The notes: generated by a model not told the origin, from the letters alone. A stretch of 54,226 nt of DNA from Comamonadaceae bacterium (GCA_947476285.1 CANJPU010000031.1:1-54226); one strand, 5' to 3'; counted from the first letter of the stretch, positions 43,859-52,582 are shown. Numbers and translations are program-made.

Positions 43859-44794
43859 TCAACCCAGGGCTTTTTCCAGCGCCGGCAAGACCTCGAACAA
43901 ATCCGCCACCACCCCATAGTCGGCCACCTGGAAGATCGGCGCCTCCAGGTCTTTGTTGATGGCCACGATGACGCGTGAGTCTTTCATGCCGGCCAGATGC
44001 TGCACCGCGCCCGAAATGCCCACCGCAATGTAGAGCTCTGGCGCGATGATCTTGCCCGTTTGGCCGACTTGGCGCTCTGGCGCAGCATAGCCCGCGTCCA
44101 CCGCAGCGCGCGATGCGCCGATGGCCGCGCCCAGCTTGGCCGCTACCGCATCGAGCTGCTTGAACTGCGCGGCCGAGCCCATGCCGCGGCCGCCGGAGAT
44201 CACCACGCGCGCACCGGCCAGATCCACATCGCCACTTGCAAGCGAAGCACTGGAGACCCTGCGGCTGAGCACTGGGCCTGCATCGATCTGCATGGTTTCC
44301 ACCGCTGCTTGCCCCGAGCCCCTGGCCGCAGCGGCGAAGGCCGTGACGCGCAGGGTGACCACTTTGACACGATCGGTCGAGCGCAGTGTGGCCAAGGCAC
44401 TGCCGGCATAGATGGGCCGCACGAAGGTGTCGGCCGAGTCGATGCGAACCACCTCGGACAACTGCATCACGTCCAGCAACGCAGCCACTCTGGGCAGCAC
44501 GGCTTTGGCGCGCGGGCTGGCAGCGGCGAACAAGTGTGTGGCGCCCAGAGAGCTCACCAAACCGATCAGGCAACACGCCTCGTTTTCAGCGGCGCCGCTG
44601 GACAGGTTGGCAGATTGAACGCAGACGACCTTGGCCACGCCCTGCACCGCCGCCGCCTCACTGGCCACCGCCTCTGCGCCCTCGCCCAGCAACACCAGCG
44701 TCACTGGGCCCAGCAGCGCACCGGCCGTCACCGCATGCAGCGCGCTTTGGCGCAATGCGCCAGCCTCATGCTCAGCCCAGACGATGATGCTCAT
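43859..44794 (-). CDS. etfA: Electron transfer flavoprotein alpha subunit
   Basis: This is a 311-residue ETF alpha subunit, which carries the FAD of the ETF heterodimer. The C-terminal FAD domain shows [40 protein letters not shown] (given in parts) and [19 protein letters not shown] 44794 overlaps the etfB stop (ATGA). The longer frame to 45181 runs antisense-shifted through etfB. With EtfB it would accept electrons from the acyl-CoA dehydrogenases of this window and pass them to ETF-quinone oxidoreductase, which is not encoded here. Confidence 0.93.
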   Translation of the reverse strand: MSIIVWAEHEAGALRQSALHAVTAGALLGPVTLVLLGEGAEAVASEAAAVQGVAKVVCVQSANLSSGAAENEACCLIGLVSSLGATHLFAAASPRAKAVLPRVAALLDVMQLSEVVRIDSADTFVRPIYAGSALATLRSTDRVKVVTLRVTAFAAAARGSGQAAVETMQIDAGPVLSRRVSSASLASGDVDLAGARVVISGGRGMGSAAQFKQLDAVAAKLGAAIGASRAAVDAGYAAPERQVGQTGKIIAPELYIAVGISGAVQHLAGMKDSRVIVAINKDLEAPIFQVADYGVVADLFEVLPALEKALG

Positions 44795-45558
44795 GGCGCC
44801 GGCTCCAGCACCTTGGCTTGCGTGCGCAGGCAATCCACCAGTTGCGCCGCATCGGCCATGATGGCAACCTGTCGCTTCTGGTCCGCGGCGGCCACGCTCA
44901 CAAGCTGCAGGCGCGCAGTCAAGGCCTGTGGTGGCACCAGCGTGTCGGCAGCGAATGTAGCGATGGGCTTGCGGCGCGCGCTCATCACCAGCGGCAAGGT
45001 GACAAAGCGCGGATCGGCCAATCGCAGATCGGCGGTGACCACGGCCGGTAGCTCGAGCGCGATGAGTTCGCTGCCATCCTCTGTTGTCGTGGTCACCTGC
45101 AGTGCATTGCCTTCGCACTGCAGACCCACCGCAAACGTAGCCTGGCCCCAGCCCAGCATGGCGGCCAGCATCGGGCCGCACTGCGCAGCATCGGCATCGA
45201 TGGATTGTTTGCCCAGCAGCACCAGCGCCGGTGACTCTTGCTTGACCACTTCCTCCAGCAGCTTGGCGATTGCCAGAGGCTCCAGGTCCTGCGGCGCCTC
45301 CACCAGAATGCCCCGGTCGGCGCCCATGGCCAGGCCGGCGCGCAGGGTGTCCTTGGCGGCGCTTGGGCCTATCGAGACGAGCACGATCTCGCTGGCCAGC
45401 CGGGCTTCTTTCAGGCGCACGGCCTGCTCGACCGCGACTTCGTCAAACGGGTTGATGCTGGTCTTGAGGTCGGTGGTGTCCACTGCGGTGCCATCGGCGC
45501 GCACGCGGATGCGCACGTTCGGATCGACCACCCGCTTGACCGCCACCAGCACCTTCAC
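44791..45558 (-). CDS. etfB: Electron transfer flavoprotein beta subunit
   Basis: This is a 255-residue ETF beta subunit with the typical start KVLVAVKRVVDPNVRIR, a DTTDLKTSINPFDE block and LLGKQSIDADAAQCGPMLA (AMP-binding and recognition region). The start is GTG at 45558, one base past the stop of the flavoprotein gene upstream; the overlapping ATG is out of frame. Translation of flavoprotein, EtfB and EtfA is therefore coupled, pointing to an ETF dedicated to this pathway rather than the housekeeping one. Confidence 0.93.
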   Translation of the reverse strand: MKVLVAVKRVVDPNVRIRVRADGTAVDTTDLKTSINPFDEVAVEQAVRLKEARLASEIVLVSIGPSAAKDTLRAGLAMGADRGILVEAPQDLEPLAIAKLLEEVVKQESPALVLLGKQSIDADAAQCGPMLAAMLGWGQATFAVGLQCEGNALQVTTTTEDGSELIALELPAVVTADLRLADPRFVTLPLVMSARRKPIATFAADTLVPPQALTARLQLVSVAAADQKRQVAIMADAAQLVDCLRTQAKVLEPAP

Positions 45559-45559
45559 A

Positions 45560-47047
45560 TCAATCCTTGCAGTAGGCCGCCGCGCTCTTGCCGGCCAGAC
45601 GGCCGAACACGGAACCGGACATCAAGCCTGCACCACCGAGGTAGTTGCCATAGAAGATTCCGCCCACCAACTCGCCCGCCGCGAACAAGCCAGGAATGGT
45701 GTGCTCGGTGGTGTCCTGCACCGCGCCGTCTTCATTGATGCGCAGACCGCCGAAGGTAAAGGTAATGCCGCAGGTGACCACAAAGCCGGTGTAAGGCGCC
45801 TTGTCAATTGGCAGCGCCCAGTTGGACTTGGGCGGGCTGATGCCCTTTGTCGTGACGCCATCGAGCACCGCGGGGTTGTAGTGGCCCGGCTGGCAGGACG
45901 CGTTGAACTCGGACACGGTCTTTAGAAAGCCTTCCTTGTCCACGCCCAGTCCTTCGGCCAGACCTTCGAGCGTATCGGATGTGAACTTGGTGACTTGCTT
46001 GATACGGTATTCGTCGCGCACCATGTCGATGGTCTTGGAATCAAACACCTGGATGGCCGTGCGCTGTGGCTGCTTCATGACCTCACGGCCATACTTGGCA
46101 TAGGTGTGGTTGCGAAAGTCAGCGCCCTCATCAACGAAGCGCTTGCCTTCAAGGTTGATGACAATGCCAATTGGGTAGGAATGCTTCTGGAAATTGTCCA
46201 GCACCACGCGGTCGCCAAAGGGCGGTGCGCTGATGTCCCACTGCACCGCATGCGCCGATGACCAGCCGCCAAAGGCCTGGGCGCCGATGTCCAGCGCGGC
46301 CTGTATGCCGTCGCCGGTGTTGTGGCGGGTGCCACGCACGCGGCACGATTCCCAGCCTGGGCCCAGGTAGGCGGCGCGCATGCGCGGGTTGGCCTCAAAG
46401 CCGCCGCAGGCCAGCACCACTGACTTGGCGGCGATTTCCGAATAGCCATCAGGCCCCTTGACGCGCACGCCACGCATCTTGCCCTTCTGGTCTTGCAGCA
46501 GCTCGCGCAAGGCGGTGGCGTAGCGGATCTCGATGCCCATTTTCTCCACCCGCTTGATCAAGGAATCGACCAAGCCCCAGCCGCCGCCCACGGCCTCGAT
46601 GTTCACGCCGCCGTAGAAATGGTGTTTGCCATTGACCTTGTACGACTGCCGCCCGAACATGGGGATGAATCGCACACCTTGTGCACGCATCCACACCATG
46701 GTCTCGCGCGAAGTGCCGATCAGCCGCTCGGCCAGCATCGGATCGGTCTGGTTCTCAGTGACGCGGTTGAGGTCTTCGTAGAACAGGTCTTCTGGCAACG
46801 GCGGCAGGATGATCTGCTCGACCTCCGCATCGGACAGATCGACCAGTACGTCCTTGCGCACATCTTCGATTCCCGAATGCACGAACCGAAAACCACCTGC
46901 GGTGAACAGCGAGTTGCCTCCACGCTCTTCGACCGAGGCTTTCTCAAGGACCAGCACCTTGGCGCCGGACTCGGCCGCGCTGATGGCAGCGCACAAAGCG
47001 GCGTTGCCCGCACCGACCACGATCACATCGAATGTTTGTTCAGACAT
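45560..47047 (-). CDS. FAD-dependent dehydrogenase, TcuA/fumarate-reductase flavoprotein family
   Basis: This is a 495-residue flavoprotein of the succinate dehydrogenase/fumarate reductase family, most like tricarballylate dehydrogenase TcuA. It starts FDVIVVGAGNAALCAAI (FAD-binding GxGxxA) and has LEKASVEERGGNSLFTAGG near residue 45. The C-terminal FAD contact region is IPGLFAAGELVGGIFYGNY. ATG 47047 is chosen because the dinucleotide fold begins at once. Placed between an acyl-CoA dehydrogenase and etfBA, it may desaturate a di- or tricarboxylate. TcuA normally works with the TcuB iron-sulfur protein, which is absent here. Confidence 0.87.
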   Translation of the reverse strand: MSEQTFDVIVVGAGNAALCAAISAAESGAKVLVLEKASVEERGGNSLFTAGGFRFVHSGIEDVRKDVLVDLSDAEVEQIILPPLPEDLFYEDLNRVTENQTDPMLAERLIGTSRETMVWMRAQGVRFIPMFGRQSYKVNGKHHFYGGVNIEAVGGGWGLVDSLIKRVEKMGIEIRYATALRELLQDQKGKMRGVRVKGPDGYSEIAAKSVVLACGGFEANPRMRAAYLGPGWESCRVRGTRHNTGDGIQAALDIGAQAFGGWSSAHAVQWDISAPPFGDRVVLDNFQKHSYPIGIVINLEGKRFVDEGADFRNHTYAKYGREVMKQPQRTAIQVFDSKTIDMVRDEYRIKQVTKFTSDTLEGLAEGLGVDKEGFLKTVSEFNASCQPGHYNPAVLDGVTTKGISPPKSNWALPIDKAPYTGFVVTCGITFTFGGLRINEDGAVQDTTEHTIPGLFAAGELVGGIFYGNYLGGAGLMSGSVFGRLAGKSAAAYCKD

Positions 47048-47112
47048 TTTTGACTCCAATGATTGAGTTGTTATGCGGCTACGTGCTGGCGCGCGGCCGG
47101 CACGAGAGTTTC

Positions 47113-48279
47113 TCAGTAAGATTTTGGCAGACCCAGAACCTTCTGCGCAATGAAGCACAGCACCAGTTGCGGTGACACCGGGGCCAGGCGCGAGATCATC
47201 GCCTCGCGGAACAAGCGCTCCACGTGGTATTCCTTGGCATAGCCCATGCCGCCGTGGGTGGCGATCGCGGTCTCGCAGGCGCGGTAGCCTGACTCGCAGC
47301 AGAAGAACTTGGCCGCGTTGGCCTCGGCCCCGCAAGGCAGATGGTTGTCGTAGAGCCAGCCGGCGCGCTTGTACAGCAAGGCGCCCGCTTCCAGCTCGAT
47401 CCAGCGCTCTGCCAGCGGGTGCTGGATGCCCTGGTTCTGGCCAATGGGCCGGTCAAACACCACGCGCTCTTTGGCATATTTGGTGGCGCGCTTCAGTGCA
47501 CCGCGGCCCAGGCCGATGGCCTCAGCCGACACCAGCACCCGCTCTGGGTTGATGCCGTGCAGAATGTACTCAAAGCCCCGGCCCTCTTCGCCGATGCGGT
47601 CTTCCACCGGAATCTCCAGGCCATCGATGAAGACCTGGTTGGAGTCAATTGACTTGCGGCCCATCTTGTCGATCTCGCGCACTTCGATCTTGGTGCGATC
47701 AAAGTCGGTGAAAAACAGCGACAAGCCGCCCGAGGGTTTGTCCAGTTGCTCGACCGGCGTGGTGCGCGCCAGCAGCAGCACCTTGTTGGCGACCTGCGCC
47801 GTTGAGATCCAGACCTTCTGCCCGTGCACCACATAGTGGTCACCCTTGCGCACCGCCGTGGTCTTGAGCTTGAGCGTGTTCAAGCCGGTGTTGGGCTCGG
47901 TCACTGCGAAGCATGCCTTGTGCTCGCCGGAAATCAGTGGCGGCAACCACCGGGCCTTTTGCTCGGGCGTGCCGTACACCACCGCCGGATGCAGGCCGAA
48001 GATGTTGAAGTGAACCGCCGATGCACCCGACAGGCCCGCGCCTGTGCTGGCGATGGTCTCCATGATGACCGCCGCCTCCGAGATACCCAGGCCAGCGCCT
48101 CCGTATTCAACCGGCATGGCAACGCCCAACCAACCCGCATCGGCAAAGGCCTTGTGAAAATCGTGCGGGAACCCGCCGTTGCGGTCTTTCTCAAGCCAGT
48201 ATTCGTCTGGAAACCGGCTGCAAATCTGCTCGACTGCGGATCGTATCGAGGAGTGCTCCTCGCTCTCGGTGAAGTTCAT
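47113..48279 (-). CDS. Acyl-CoA dehydrogenase
   Basis: This is a 388-residue acyl-CoA dehydrogenase-family flavoenzyme: FAVTEPNTGLNTLKLKT and VHGQKVWIST (FAD/substrate region), INPERVLVSAEAIGLG (probable catalytic Glu near residue 246), KERVVFDRPIGQNQGIQHP and THGGMGYAKEYHVERLFREA. The C-terminus reads RLAPVSPQLVLCF, without the usual EGT/AGT motif. ATG 48279 is preferred to the extended start at 48339. First gene of the flavoprotein-etfBA-VOC operon; the electron acceptor is presumably that ETF. Confidence 0.9.
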   Translation of the reverse strand: MNFTESEEHSSIRSAVEQICSRFPDEYWLEKDRNGGFPHDFHKAFADAGWLGVAMPVEYGGAGLGISEAAVIMETIASTGAGLSGASAVHFNIFGLHPAVVYGTPEQKARWLPPLISGEHKACFAVTEPNTGLNTLKLKTTAVRKGDHYVVHGQKVWISTAQVANKVLLLARTTPVEQLDKPSGGLSLFFTDFDRTKIEVREIDKMGRKSIDSNQVFIDGLEIPVEDRIGEEGRGFEYILHGINPERVLVSAEAIGLGRGALKRATKYAKERVVFDRPIGQNQGIQHPLAERWIELEAGALLYKRAGWLYDNHLPCGAEANAAKFFCCESGYRACETAIATHGGMGYAKEYHVERLFREAMISRLAPVSPQLVLCFIAQKVLGLPKSY

Positions 48280-48437
48280 GCTGGGTTCCGGTGAGGGTGT
48301 CGTTTGATATGGCCAAGCCATGACAATCTTTGCGGACATAGGATAGCAACAAGCCGCAGGTTTGAGGCTCGGCCCTCAGGCACAAAGGATGTGACGGCGG
48401 TTCATAGATTGGGCCTGCCCGGCCCCCGCCAAAGGCA

Positions 48438-49340
48438 CTAGGAGCCCTTGTCAAGATTCCAGGCCTTGGCCCGCAGCTTGTTCTCGACAAAATCAATGAA
48501 CACCCGCATGCGCGGACTCAGGTTACGACGGGTGCGAAACACCGCGCAGATGGCTTCGTTAAAGCTGTATTCGGTCAGCAAGGGCACGATGCGACCCGAT
48601 TCGATGTCGTCCATCACATGGTATTGCGGCAGCCGCGCGATGCCCAAGCCATCGCGCGCCAGCGCCAGCAGCACTTCGGCCTGATCGGACGACACCTTGG
48701 CACGAATCGGCACATCAATGGCCTGGCCCTGGCTGCGAAATGGCCAGGTGTCTCGGTTGGGCATGCTGTAGTTGAGCAGTGAGTGCTTCTCCAACTCACC
48801 GGGGTGGGCAGGTGTGCCGTGCTGGCGCAGATACTCGGGCGACGCGCAAAGAATGCGCCGGCTGGTGGCCAGCCTTCGTTGCACCAGGGAAGAATCAGTC
48901 AGCGAACCGAACTGAATCGCGATGTCCATGTCATCGGCCAGGCCGACAAACTTCGGCCCCAGGCGAAATTCAACGCGAAGATCAGGGTACGCGCTCATGA
49001 ACTCGGGCAGCAAGGGCGCGAGTTGCCCGGTGGCCAGCGATGGCGTGGTGTGAATACGCAAGGTGCCGTGCGGCACTGAAGTGAGTGAATTGGCCAGCGA
49101 ATCCACATCGGCGATGGCGTCAATCACTTGCTGAACGCTCTTGAGGTAGGCCTCGCCGTCGCGCGTGAGAATGGCCGACTTGGCCGAGCGATCAAACAGC
49201 CTGACCCCAACCCTGTTCTCCAGCCGAAGAATCAGCTTGCTGACAGCAGAGGGCGTGAGGCGAAGCGCACGTGCCGCAGCAGAAAAGCTTCCGCCTTCTG
49301 CGACTGCAATATAGACGTGGAACTCATTGATCAGATCCAT
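48438..49340 (-). CDS. LysR-family transcriptional regulator
   Basis: This is a 300-residue LysR-type regulator with a winged helix-turn-helix at residues 1-60 (FSAAARALRLTPSAVSKLILRLE, given in part) and an effector domain from about residue 90, including RIHTTPSLATGQLAPLLPEF. Unusually for LysR regulators it is not divergent from its probable target but lies upstream of the acyl-CoA dehydrogenase operon in the same direction, with 158 bases between. It is the only obvious regulator for the catabolic region in the window. Confidence 0.92.
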   Translation of the reverse strand: MDLINEFHVYIAVAEGGSFSAAARALRLTPSAVSKLILRLENRVGVRLFDRSAKSAILTRDGEAYLKSVQQVIDAIADVDSLANSLTSVPHGTLRIHTTPSLATGQLAPLLPEFMSAYPDLRVEFRLGPKFVGLADDMDIAIQFGSLTDSSLVQRRLATSRRILCASPEYLRQHGTPAHPGELEKHSLLNYSMPNRDTWPFRSQGQAIDVPIRAKVSSDQAEVLLALARDGLGIARLPQYHVMDDIESGRIVPLLTEYSFNEAICAVFRTRRNLSPRMRVFIDFVENKLRAKAWNLDKGS

Positions 49341-49382
49341 CGGATGCCCGCGCGCCCTTCTCGGGTCATTCTAATGCTGCAG

Positions 49383-49664
49383 TTACCGACGCGGCGCAAC
49401 CTTATCGCGCAGCGCCCGAGAGGACTGAGGGGTTGGAGCCTGGACATCGACATAAGCGTCGATGAGCCTGCGTATCATCCGCTGATACTGGGTGTGATGC
49501 TTCGCGGCTTCGCCCTTAAAAAAATCGATACTCTTCTTGCTCAAAGCCAACGTAACTTTTACACCCTCTTCACGAAATGCCAATTGCGCAGGCGAAGGAA
49601 GAAAGTCGGAGACCACCTGAACTTTGCCAAGCGGTTCATTGGTGTATTTGATTTTCGCGCTCAT
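49383..49664 (-). CDS. brnA: BrnA-family antitoxin
   Basis: This 93-residue protein is the antitoxin of a type II toxin-antitoxin pair. BrnA proteins dimerise through a ribbon-helix-helix-type DNA-binding domain, bind BrnT and repress the operon. The VKVTLALSKKSIDFFKGEA and QYQRMIRRLIDAYV segments fit the family. Its start lies inside the 3' end of brnT (29-base overlap), the usual toxin-first order of this system. Confidence 0.85.
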   Translation of the reverse strand: MSAKIKYTNEPLGKVQVVSDFLPSPAQLAFREEGVKVTLALSKKSIDFFKGEAAKHHTQYQRMIRRLIDAYVDVQAPTPQSSRALRDKVAPRR

Positions 49665-49926
49665 AGATAAGCTTTCCTTTGCGCCAACAACCAGCGCCGA
49701 TGATTCGAATAGCCGAAGTGCGGTAAGTGAACCGCACCGTCAACACACCGCCATCAACTTCGCCGAAACAATAGAACCGTTCTTCCGTTTGACTGTGCGT
49801 GACGTCCTTGGCAATCACACGCTGCGTGTCCGCAAATGCGTATTGCGCACGCGAGAACGAAGCCCCGTGCTTGCTCTGGTTTTCAGCGTCCTTGTCTGAA
49901 TCCCACTCAAAGCGCGTGCGTACCAT
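49636..49926 (-). CDS. brnT: BrnT-family ribonuclease toxin
   Basis: This is a 96-residue BrnT toxin, a RelE-fold ribonuclease that blocks translation. Family hallmarks are FEWDSDKDAENQSKHGASF, EERFYCFGEVDGGVLTVRF and RIIGAGCWRKGKLIYE near the end, in place of the common RIISAR. ATG 49926 has no good ribosome-binding site. An ACGTACGT palindrome at 49963-49970 and the AT-rich stretch at 49948-49958 upstream may form its operator and promoter. Intact by length. Confidence 0.85.
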   Translation of the reverse strand: MVRTRFEWDSDKDAENQSKHGASFSRAQYAFADTQRVIAKDVTHSQTEERFYCFGEVDGGVLTVRFTYRTSAIRIIGAGCWRKGKLIYERENQIHQ

Positions 49927-49962
49927 AGGCGAAGTCTAGCATGCAGCAATATAAAATGCCAT

Positions 49963-49970
49963 ACGTACGT
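49963..49970. promoter_or_regulatory. ACGTACGT palindrome upstream of brnTA
   Basis: An 8-base perfect palindrome lies 37 bases upstream of brnT, next to an AT-rich run that could serve as the -10 box. BrnTA modules are repressed by the BrnA complex binding inverted repeats at the promoter, so this is a plausible operator. The palindrome is short and could be chance. Confidence 0.3.
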
Positions 49971-50006
49971 CCATATGAAACGCGTGGCGCGCCACATCGG
50001 CCACGC

Positions 50007-50192
50007 TCAGGCTGGTGAAGACTTGTGAACAACTGCCAGCGGCGGCGGATGCGCCAGCGTTTGGAAAACGACGCAGTACCGTTCGGTCAGGCGTAGTAGC
50101 GTGGCAATCTGCTCTTGTGATGCATCGGTGTCCAGCGTGAACAGCAGCCTGATACTCTGAAAGCCGACCGGAACGTCCTTTGACAGACCTAG
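50007..50192 (-). pseudogene. OsmC-family 3' fragment
   Basis: The last about 62 residues read like the C-terminal end of an OsmC/YhfA-type protein: LGLSKDVPVGFQSIRLLF, DTDASQEQIATLLRLTE and RYCVVFQTLAHPP, which contains the conserved cysteine. The preceding residues in frame (up to 50309) are proline- and arginine-rich and unlike OsmC, so about the first 80 residues are lost. The break lies near CGCTAGGTCTGTC. Confidence 0.75.
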
Positions 50193-50309
50193 CGTTCCGG
50201 GGCACGCCTTGGCAGCGCTGTGTTCTTTACCCGGCAGGTGCCTGCTGGGGCTCGCGCCTCCCCGGCTCGGGGCGCTGACGCGCCGCTTCGGGGGGGGCTG
50301 TGAGGTCAA

Positions 50310-50737
50310 TTGGTTCCCTATTGCCTTCTACGCAGCCTTGCCTGCCTAGCATGAGGCAACGCTGTCGTTAGATGGCGCGGTCTTTTCGTCAGACGAAGTT
50401 GACGCAACGCAATGGCAGGAGCACAGGACGATGTCGCGCGGGTTCCTTGGACTGTTGGCGCAAGGGGGTAGGCCCTACGACCCCGTGCCCCCCGAGGTTC
50501 GTGCCCTTATGGGGGGGTACGACGGGCCTGTCCGAGTCTGGCTGCCATCCGGTCAGGTTATTGTTGTCCCGGCACCCAGTGCGGCAAGTCGCCACCTTGG
50601 TTTCAGGGCACCTGGCTTTGGCCCAGTTCCACCTGCATTCCGGTTTCCGGAACCTCCCCCTCTGCCGATCCCGTCATCTTTTCGTTCATATTCCCGCACC
50701 GCGCCACCCCATCACCGGCCGCCGGCGCGCCCTCCCG
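50310..50737. other. Stretch without a recognisable gene
   Basis: No frame here resembles a known family. A plus-strand frame from 50431 to 50853 is proline-rich and overlaps the minus-strand YjdF-like gene. A GC-rich run precedes the stretch (50250-50300, with a run of eight G). It lies between two truncated genes (OsmC fragment and YjdF-like), so it is probably junction DNA from insertions. Confidence 0.5.
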
Positions 50738-51289
50738 TCAGCGTCTCACCCCCTGCGGGCGCGCAACCGGCCCTCGCTCCCATGGATCGCCCTGGGTGCC
50801 CAGGAACTCGTCCGCACCCTGGCCCAGCGCCAGCGCTGCGCCCCATTCAATGAGTTCATACGACGCACTGATGGCGAGCACAACGCAGCCCACCAGAAAG
50901 CTGAGCATCTTGCCAGCGCGAACCCACCCGCCTCTCAGAAGGATTTCCCTGGCCGCCAACGCCGGGACAAAGCCCTGGGCAAAGTGGCCGATCTTGTCGT
51001 ATGGATTGCGATGCAGACCGAGCACCTCGGCGATCTGGAAACCCAAGGGAACCCGGGCATAGGTGTAGGCCCCACCGACCAGCAAGATGACCGCATGAAC
51101 GAAGATGCAAATGTAGAGCAGCTTGGTCAGCGGAAAGCGCGCGTAGCTTGCAACAAGCAGTGGCGCCACGACGAAGATTGGGAATACTTCCATGAGCCAA
51201 GTGGCACGGTCATGGGGGTGCCAACCAGACCAAGCCAATAGGCCGATCAGAATGGCAAGGGCAAGGAGAAGGACTTGGGGACGAGGCAT
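50738..51289 (-). pseudogene. YjdF/DUF2238-family membrane protein, 3'-truncated
   Basis: This is a 183-residue membrane protein with about five hydrophobic segments. It matches the YjdF/DUF2238 family through YDKIGHFAQGFVPALAAREI, ASYELIEWGAALALGQGADEF (given in part) and FLGTQGDPW. In the family the next residues are DTQxDM and a final membrane helix; here the frame changes after GDPWE to a 12-residue Arg/Pro-rich tail and stop. The C-terminal helix is therefore missing and replaced by the unidentified DNA at 50310-50790. Probably non-functional. Confidence 0.72.
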
Positions 51290-51316
51290 TGGGGCGGAGT
51301 GTATTCGGGGTTAAGC

Positions 51317-51664
51317 TCAGAGCTCAGCGGCACGCGAAGTGCGGCCGCTGGATCGACCTGCTAAGGTTCCCGCCTTGCCGCGCTTGCGAATGAGTTTGAC
51401 CTCCAGCCTGCAGCCAAGCGCCTCCGCGTACTTTGAAAGCGTGGCGAGCGAGGGTGAGTGTTTGCCGCGACCCGACTCCATGCGCGCCACTGCAGATTGC
51501 GTGGTGCCGATCTTCTGTGCCACTTGGGCTTGAGTCAGCCCTTGTTCCGCCCGCGCCTTCAGGAATTCGTCCAAGAGCGCGTACTCGTCGCCCAGCTCTT
51601 CGTATTGGATCTTTACCGCCGCACGCCCGAGTGCCTTGGCGCGCAACTGTCTATGCGTCAGCAT
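51317..51664 (-). CDS. XRE-family HTH antitoxin (HigA-like)
   Basis: This is a 115-residue protein with a helix-turn-helix at about residues 40-95 (LTQAQVAQKIGTTQSAVARM and LATLSKYAEALGCRLEVKL). It is the antitoxin half of a HigBA-type module; it would bind toxin and operator DNA. It starts within the 3' end of the toxin gene (14-base overlap), the toxin-first order typical of higBA. The toxin itself carries a nonsense codon, so this gene is now a possibly orphan regulator. Confidence 0.85.
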   Translation of the reverse strand: MLTHRQLRAKALGRAAVKIQYEELGDEYALLDEFLKARAEQGLTQAQVAQKIGTTQSAVARMESGRGKHSPSLATLSKYAEALGCRLEVKLIRKRGKAGTLAGRSSGRTSRAAEL

Positions 51665-51983
51665 CGTTCCACTCCTTCATGCGCTTGCGCGCTATGGCCA
51701 GTTCCTTGGGTGGTGTCTTATCGGTCTTCTTCACGAACTGGTGCAACATCACGATCCGGCGCCTCACCAAGGTGCAGTAGAAGACCCGCCCAATTCCTTC
51801 TTGAGACTTCAAGCGCACTTCGAACAGCCCGGAGCCCATCGCGCGCGTGTGAGGCATGCCCAGATCTGGACCCTATTGCACCATTCGATCCGTCAGGTGA
51901 AGATACCGCGCCAGCAAACCGGCAGGAAGCGAGAGCACCGCCTCTTGGAGCTTTTCATCATGGTATCTGATCTCCCAAGTCAT
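51651..51983 (-). pseudogene. HigB/RelE-like (Gp49 family) toxin with in-frame amber stop
   Basis: Reading from ATG 51983 gives a normal toxin N-terminus (MTWEIRYHDEKLQEAV, LLARYLHLTDRMVQ). A TAG stop follows as codon 37 (51875-51873), then the same frame continues with GPDLGMPHTRAMGSGLFEV and RVFYCTLVRRRIVMLHQFVK to the normal end at 51651. The stop replaces what is usually Tyr (TAT/TAC) in MVQYGPDLG, so a single base change explains it. The 68-residue remainder from 51857 lacks the first helix and is unlikely to be toxic. Confidence 0.88.
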
Positions 51984-51992
51984 CGCTGCGAA

Positions 51993-52505
51993 TTATAGCA
52001 AATACGCTATGTGTCTGCGTCGATGGTTGTACGGCGGCGGAAATTGGAATCTGACCCCAATTGTTCCCAATTGTTCAGTCCCGCGAGAGACTTTTACGCG
52101 CGACAACGGCAATAGACTGCACTGTAATGGCGTGCAACCCGCAGTACCTGGACTGTAGCCAAGCCGATAGCGGCTTACCCACCGGGAGAAGATTTCACCC
52201 GCACGGTCCACGGTCAGTTGGGTAGCGCGACCCTTCTCTGTGAGGCTCCATACGCCCCGTTTCGATGAATCAAGAAGCCCTTCTCGAACGAGATAGAAGC
52301 GCGCCCATGCAACGTTGGTCTTCAACCTCGACCCACCGGAGGGAACAAGCTCGTTCTGCTCCTCGTCTGTGAGAGACATATCATTGGCAATTTGTTCGAC
52401 TACCTCGTCCGGACTGCCTGAGCCCCCTAGCGTACGAAGGGCATTAAGAAGCGGACCGAAGTAGCGGAGAAACTTTGTGCCGTCGATGGTTCTGCGTTTA
52501 CCCAT
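51993..52505 (-). CDS. Mrr N-terminal winged-helix domain protein, nuclease domain missing
   Basis: This 170-residue protein's first about 115 residues match the N-terminal domain of Mrr-type restriction proteins: FLRYFGPLLNALRTLGG, LVPSGGSRLKTNVAWARFYL, EGLLDSSKRGVWSLTEKGRA. The catalytic Mrr_cat domain that should follow is absent. The frame instead runs into an unrelated tail and stops at 51993. Sequence encoding the tail contains GGGGTCAGATTCCAATTTC on the minus strand (52029-52056 area). ATG 52505 is preferred (AAGG upstream); ATG 52514 is alternative. It is a remnant or a DNA-binding-only protein. Confidence 0.72.
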   Translation of the reverse strand: MGKRRTIDGTKFLRYFGPLLNALRTLGGSGSPDEVVEQIANDMSLTDEEQNELVPSGGSRLKTNVAWARFYLVREGLLDSSKRGVWSLTEKGRATQLTVDRAGEIFSRWVSRYRLGYSPGTAGCTPLQCSLLPLSRVKVSRGTEQLGTIGVRFQFPPPYNHRRRHIAYLL

Positions 52506-52522
52506 GAGATGCATTACCTTAA

Positions 52523-52565
52523 GAGGACTAGGCGGTTAGCTGGACCGGTCAGGTTCTAACCGAGC
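52523..52565. repeat. Compact inverted repeat, possible attC-like site
   Basis: CGGTTAG and CTAACCG (about 52533-52562) are exact inverted repeats enclosing GGACCGGTCAGG, itself a partial palindrome. The dyad sits between the stop of the membrane-protein gene at 52583 and the start of the Mrr-like gene, where an integron attC site would lie. The core does not match GTTRRRY exactly. Confidence 0.3.
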
Positions 52566-52582
52566 AGAATGAACAGTGGACT

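Noticed and set aside
43997..45925. 642-codon plus-strand open frame
   Set aside because: Antisense of etfA, etfB and the flavoprotein gene; no domain visible.
50367..50373. GTTAGAT as an attC core
   Set aside because: It matches GTTRRRY but no complementary partner core or arms are found within 150 bases.
50431..50853. Plus-strand proline-rich frame of 140 codons
   Set aside because: No family recognised and it overlaps the YjdF-like gene; composition fits chance in GC-rich DNA.
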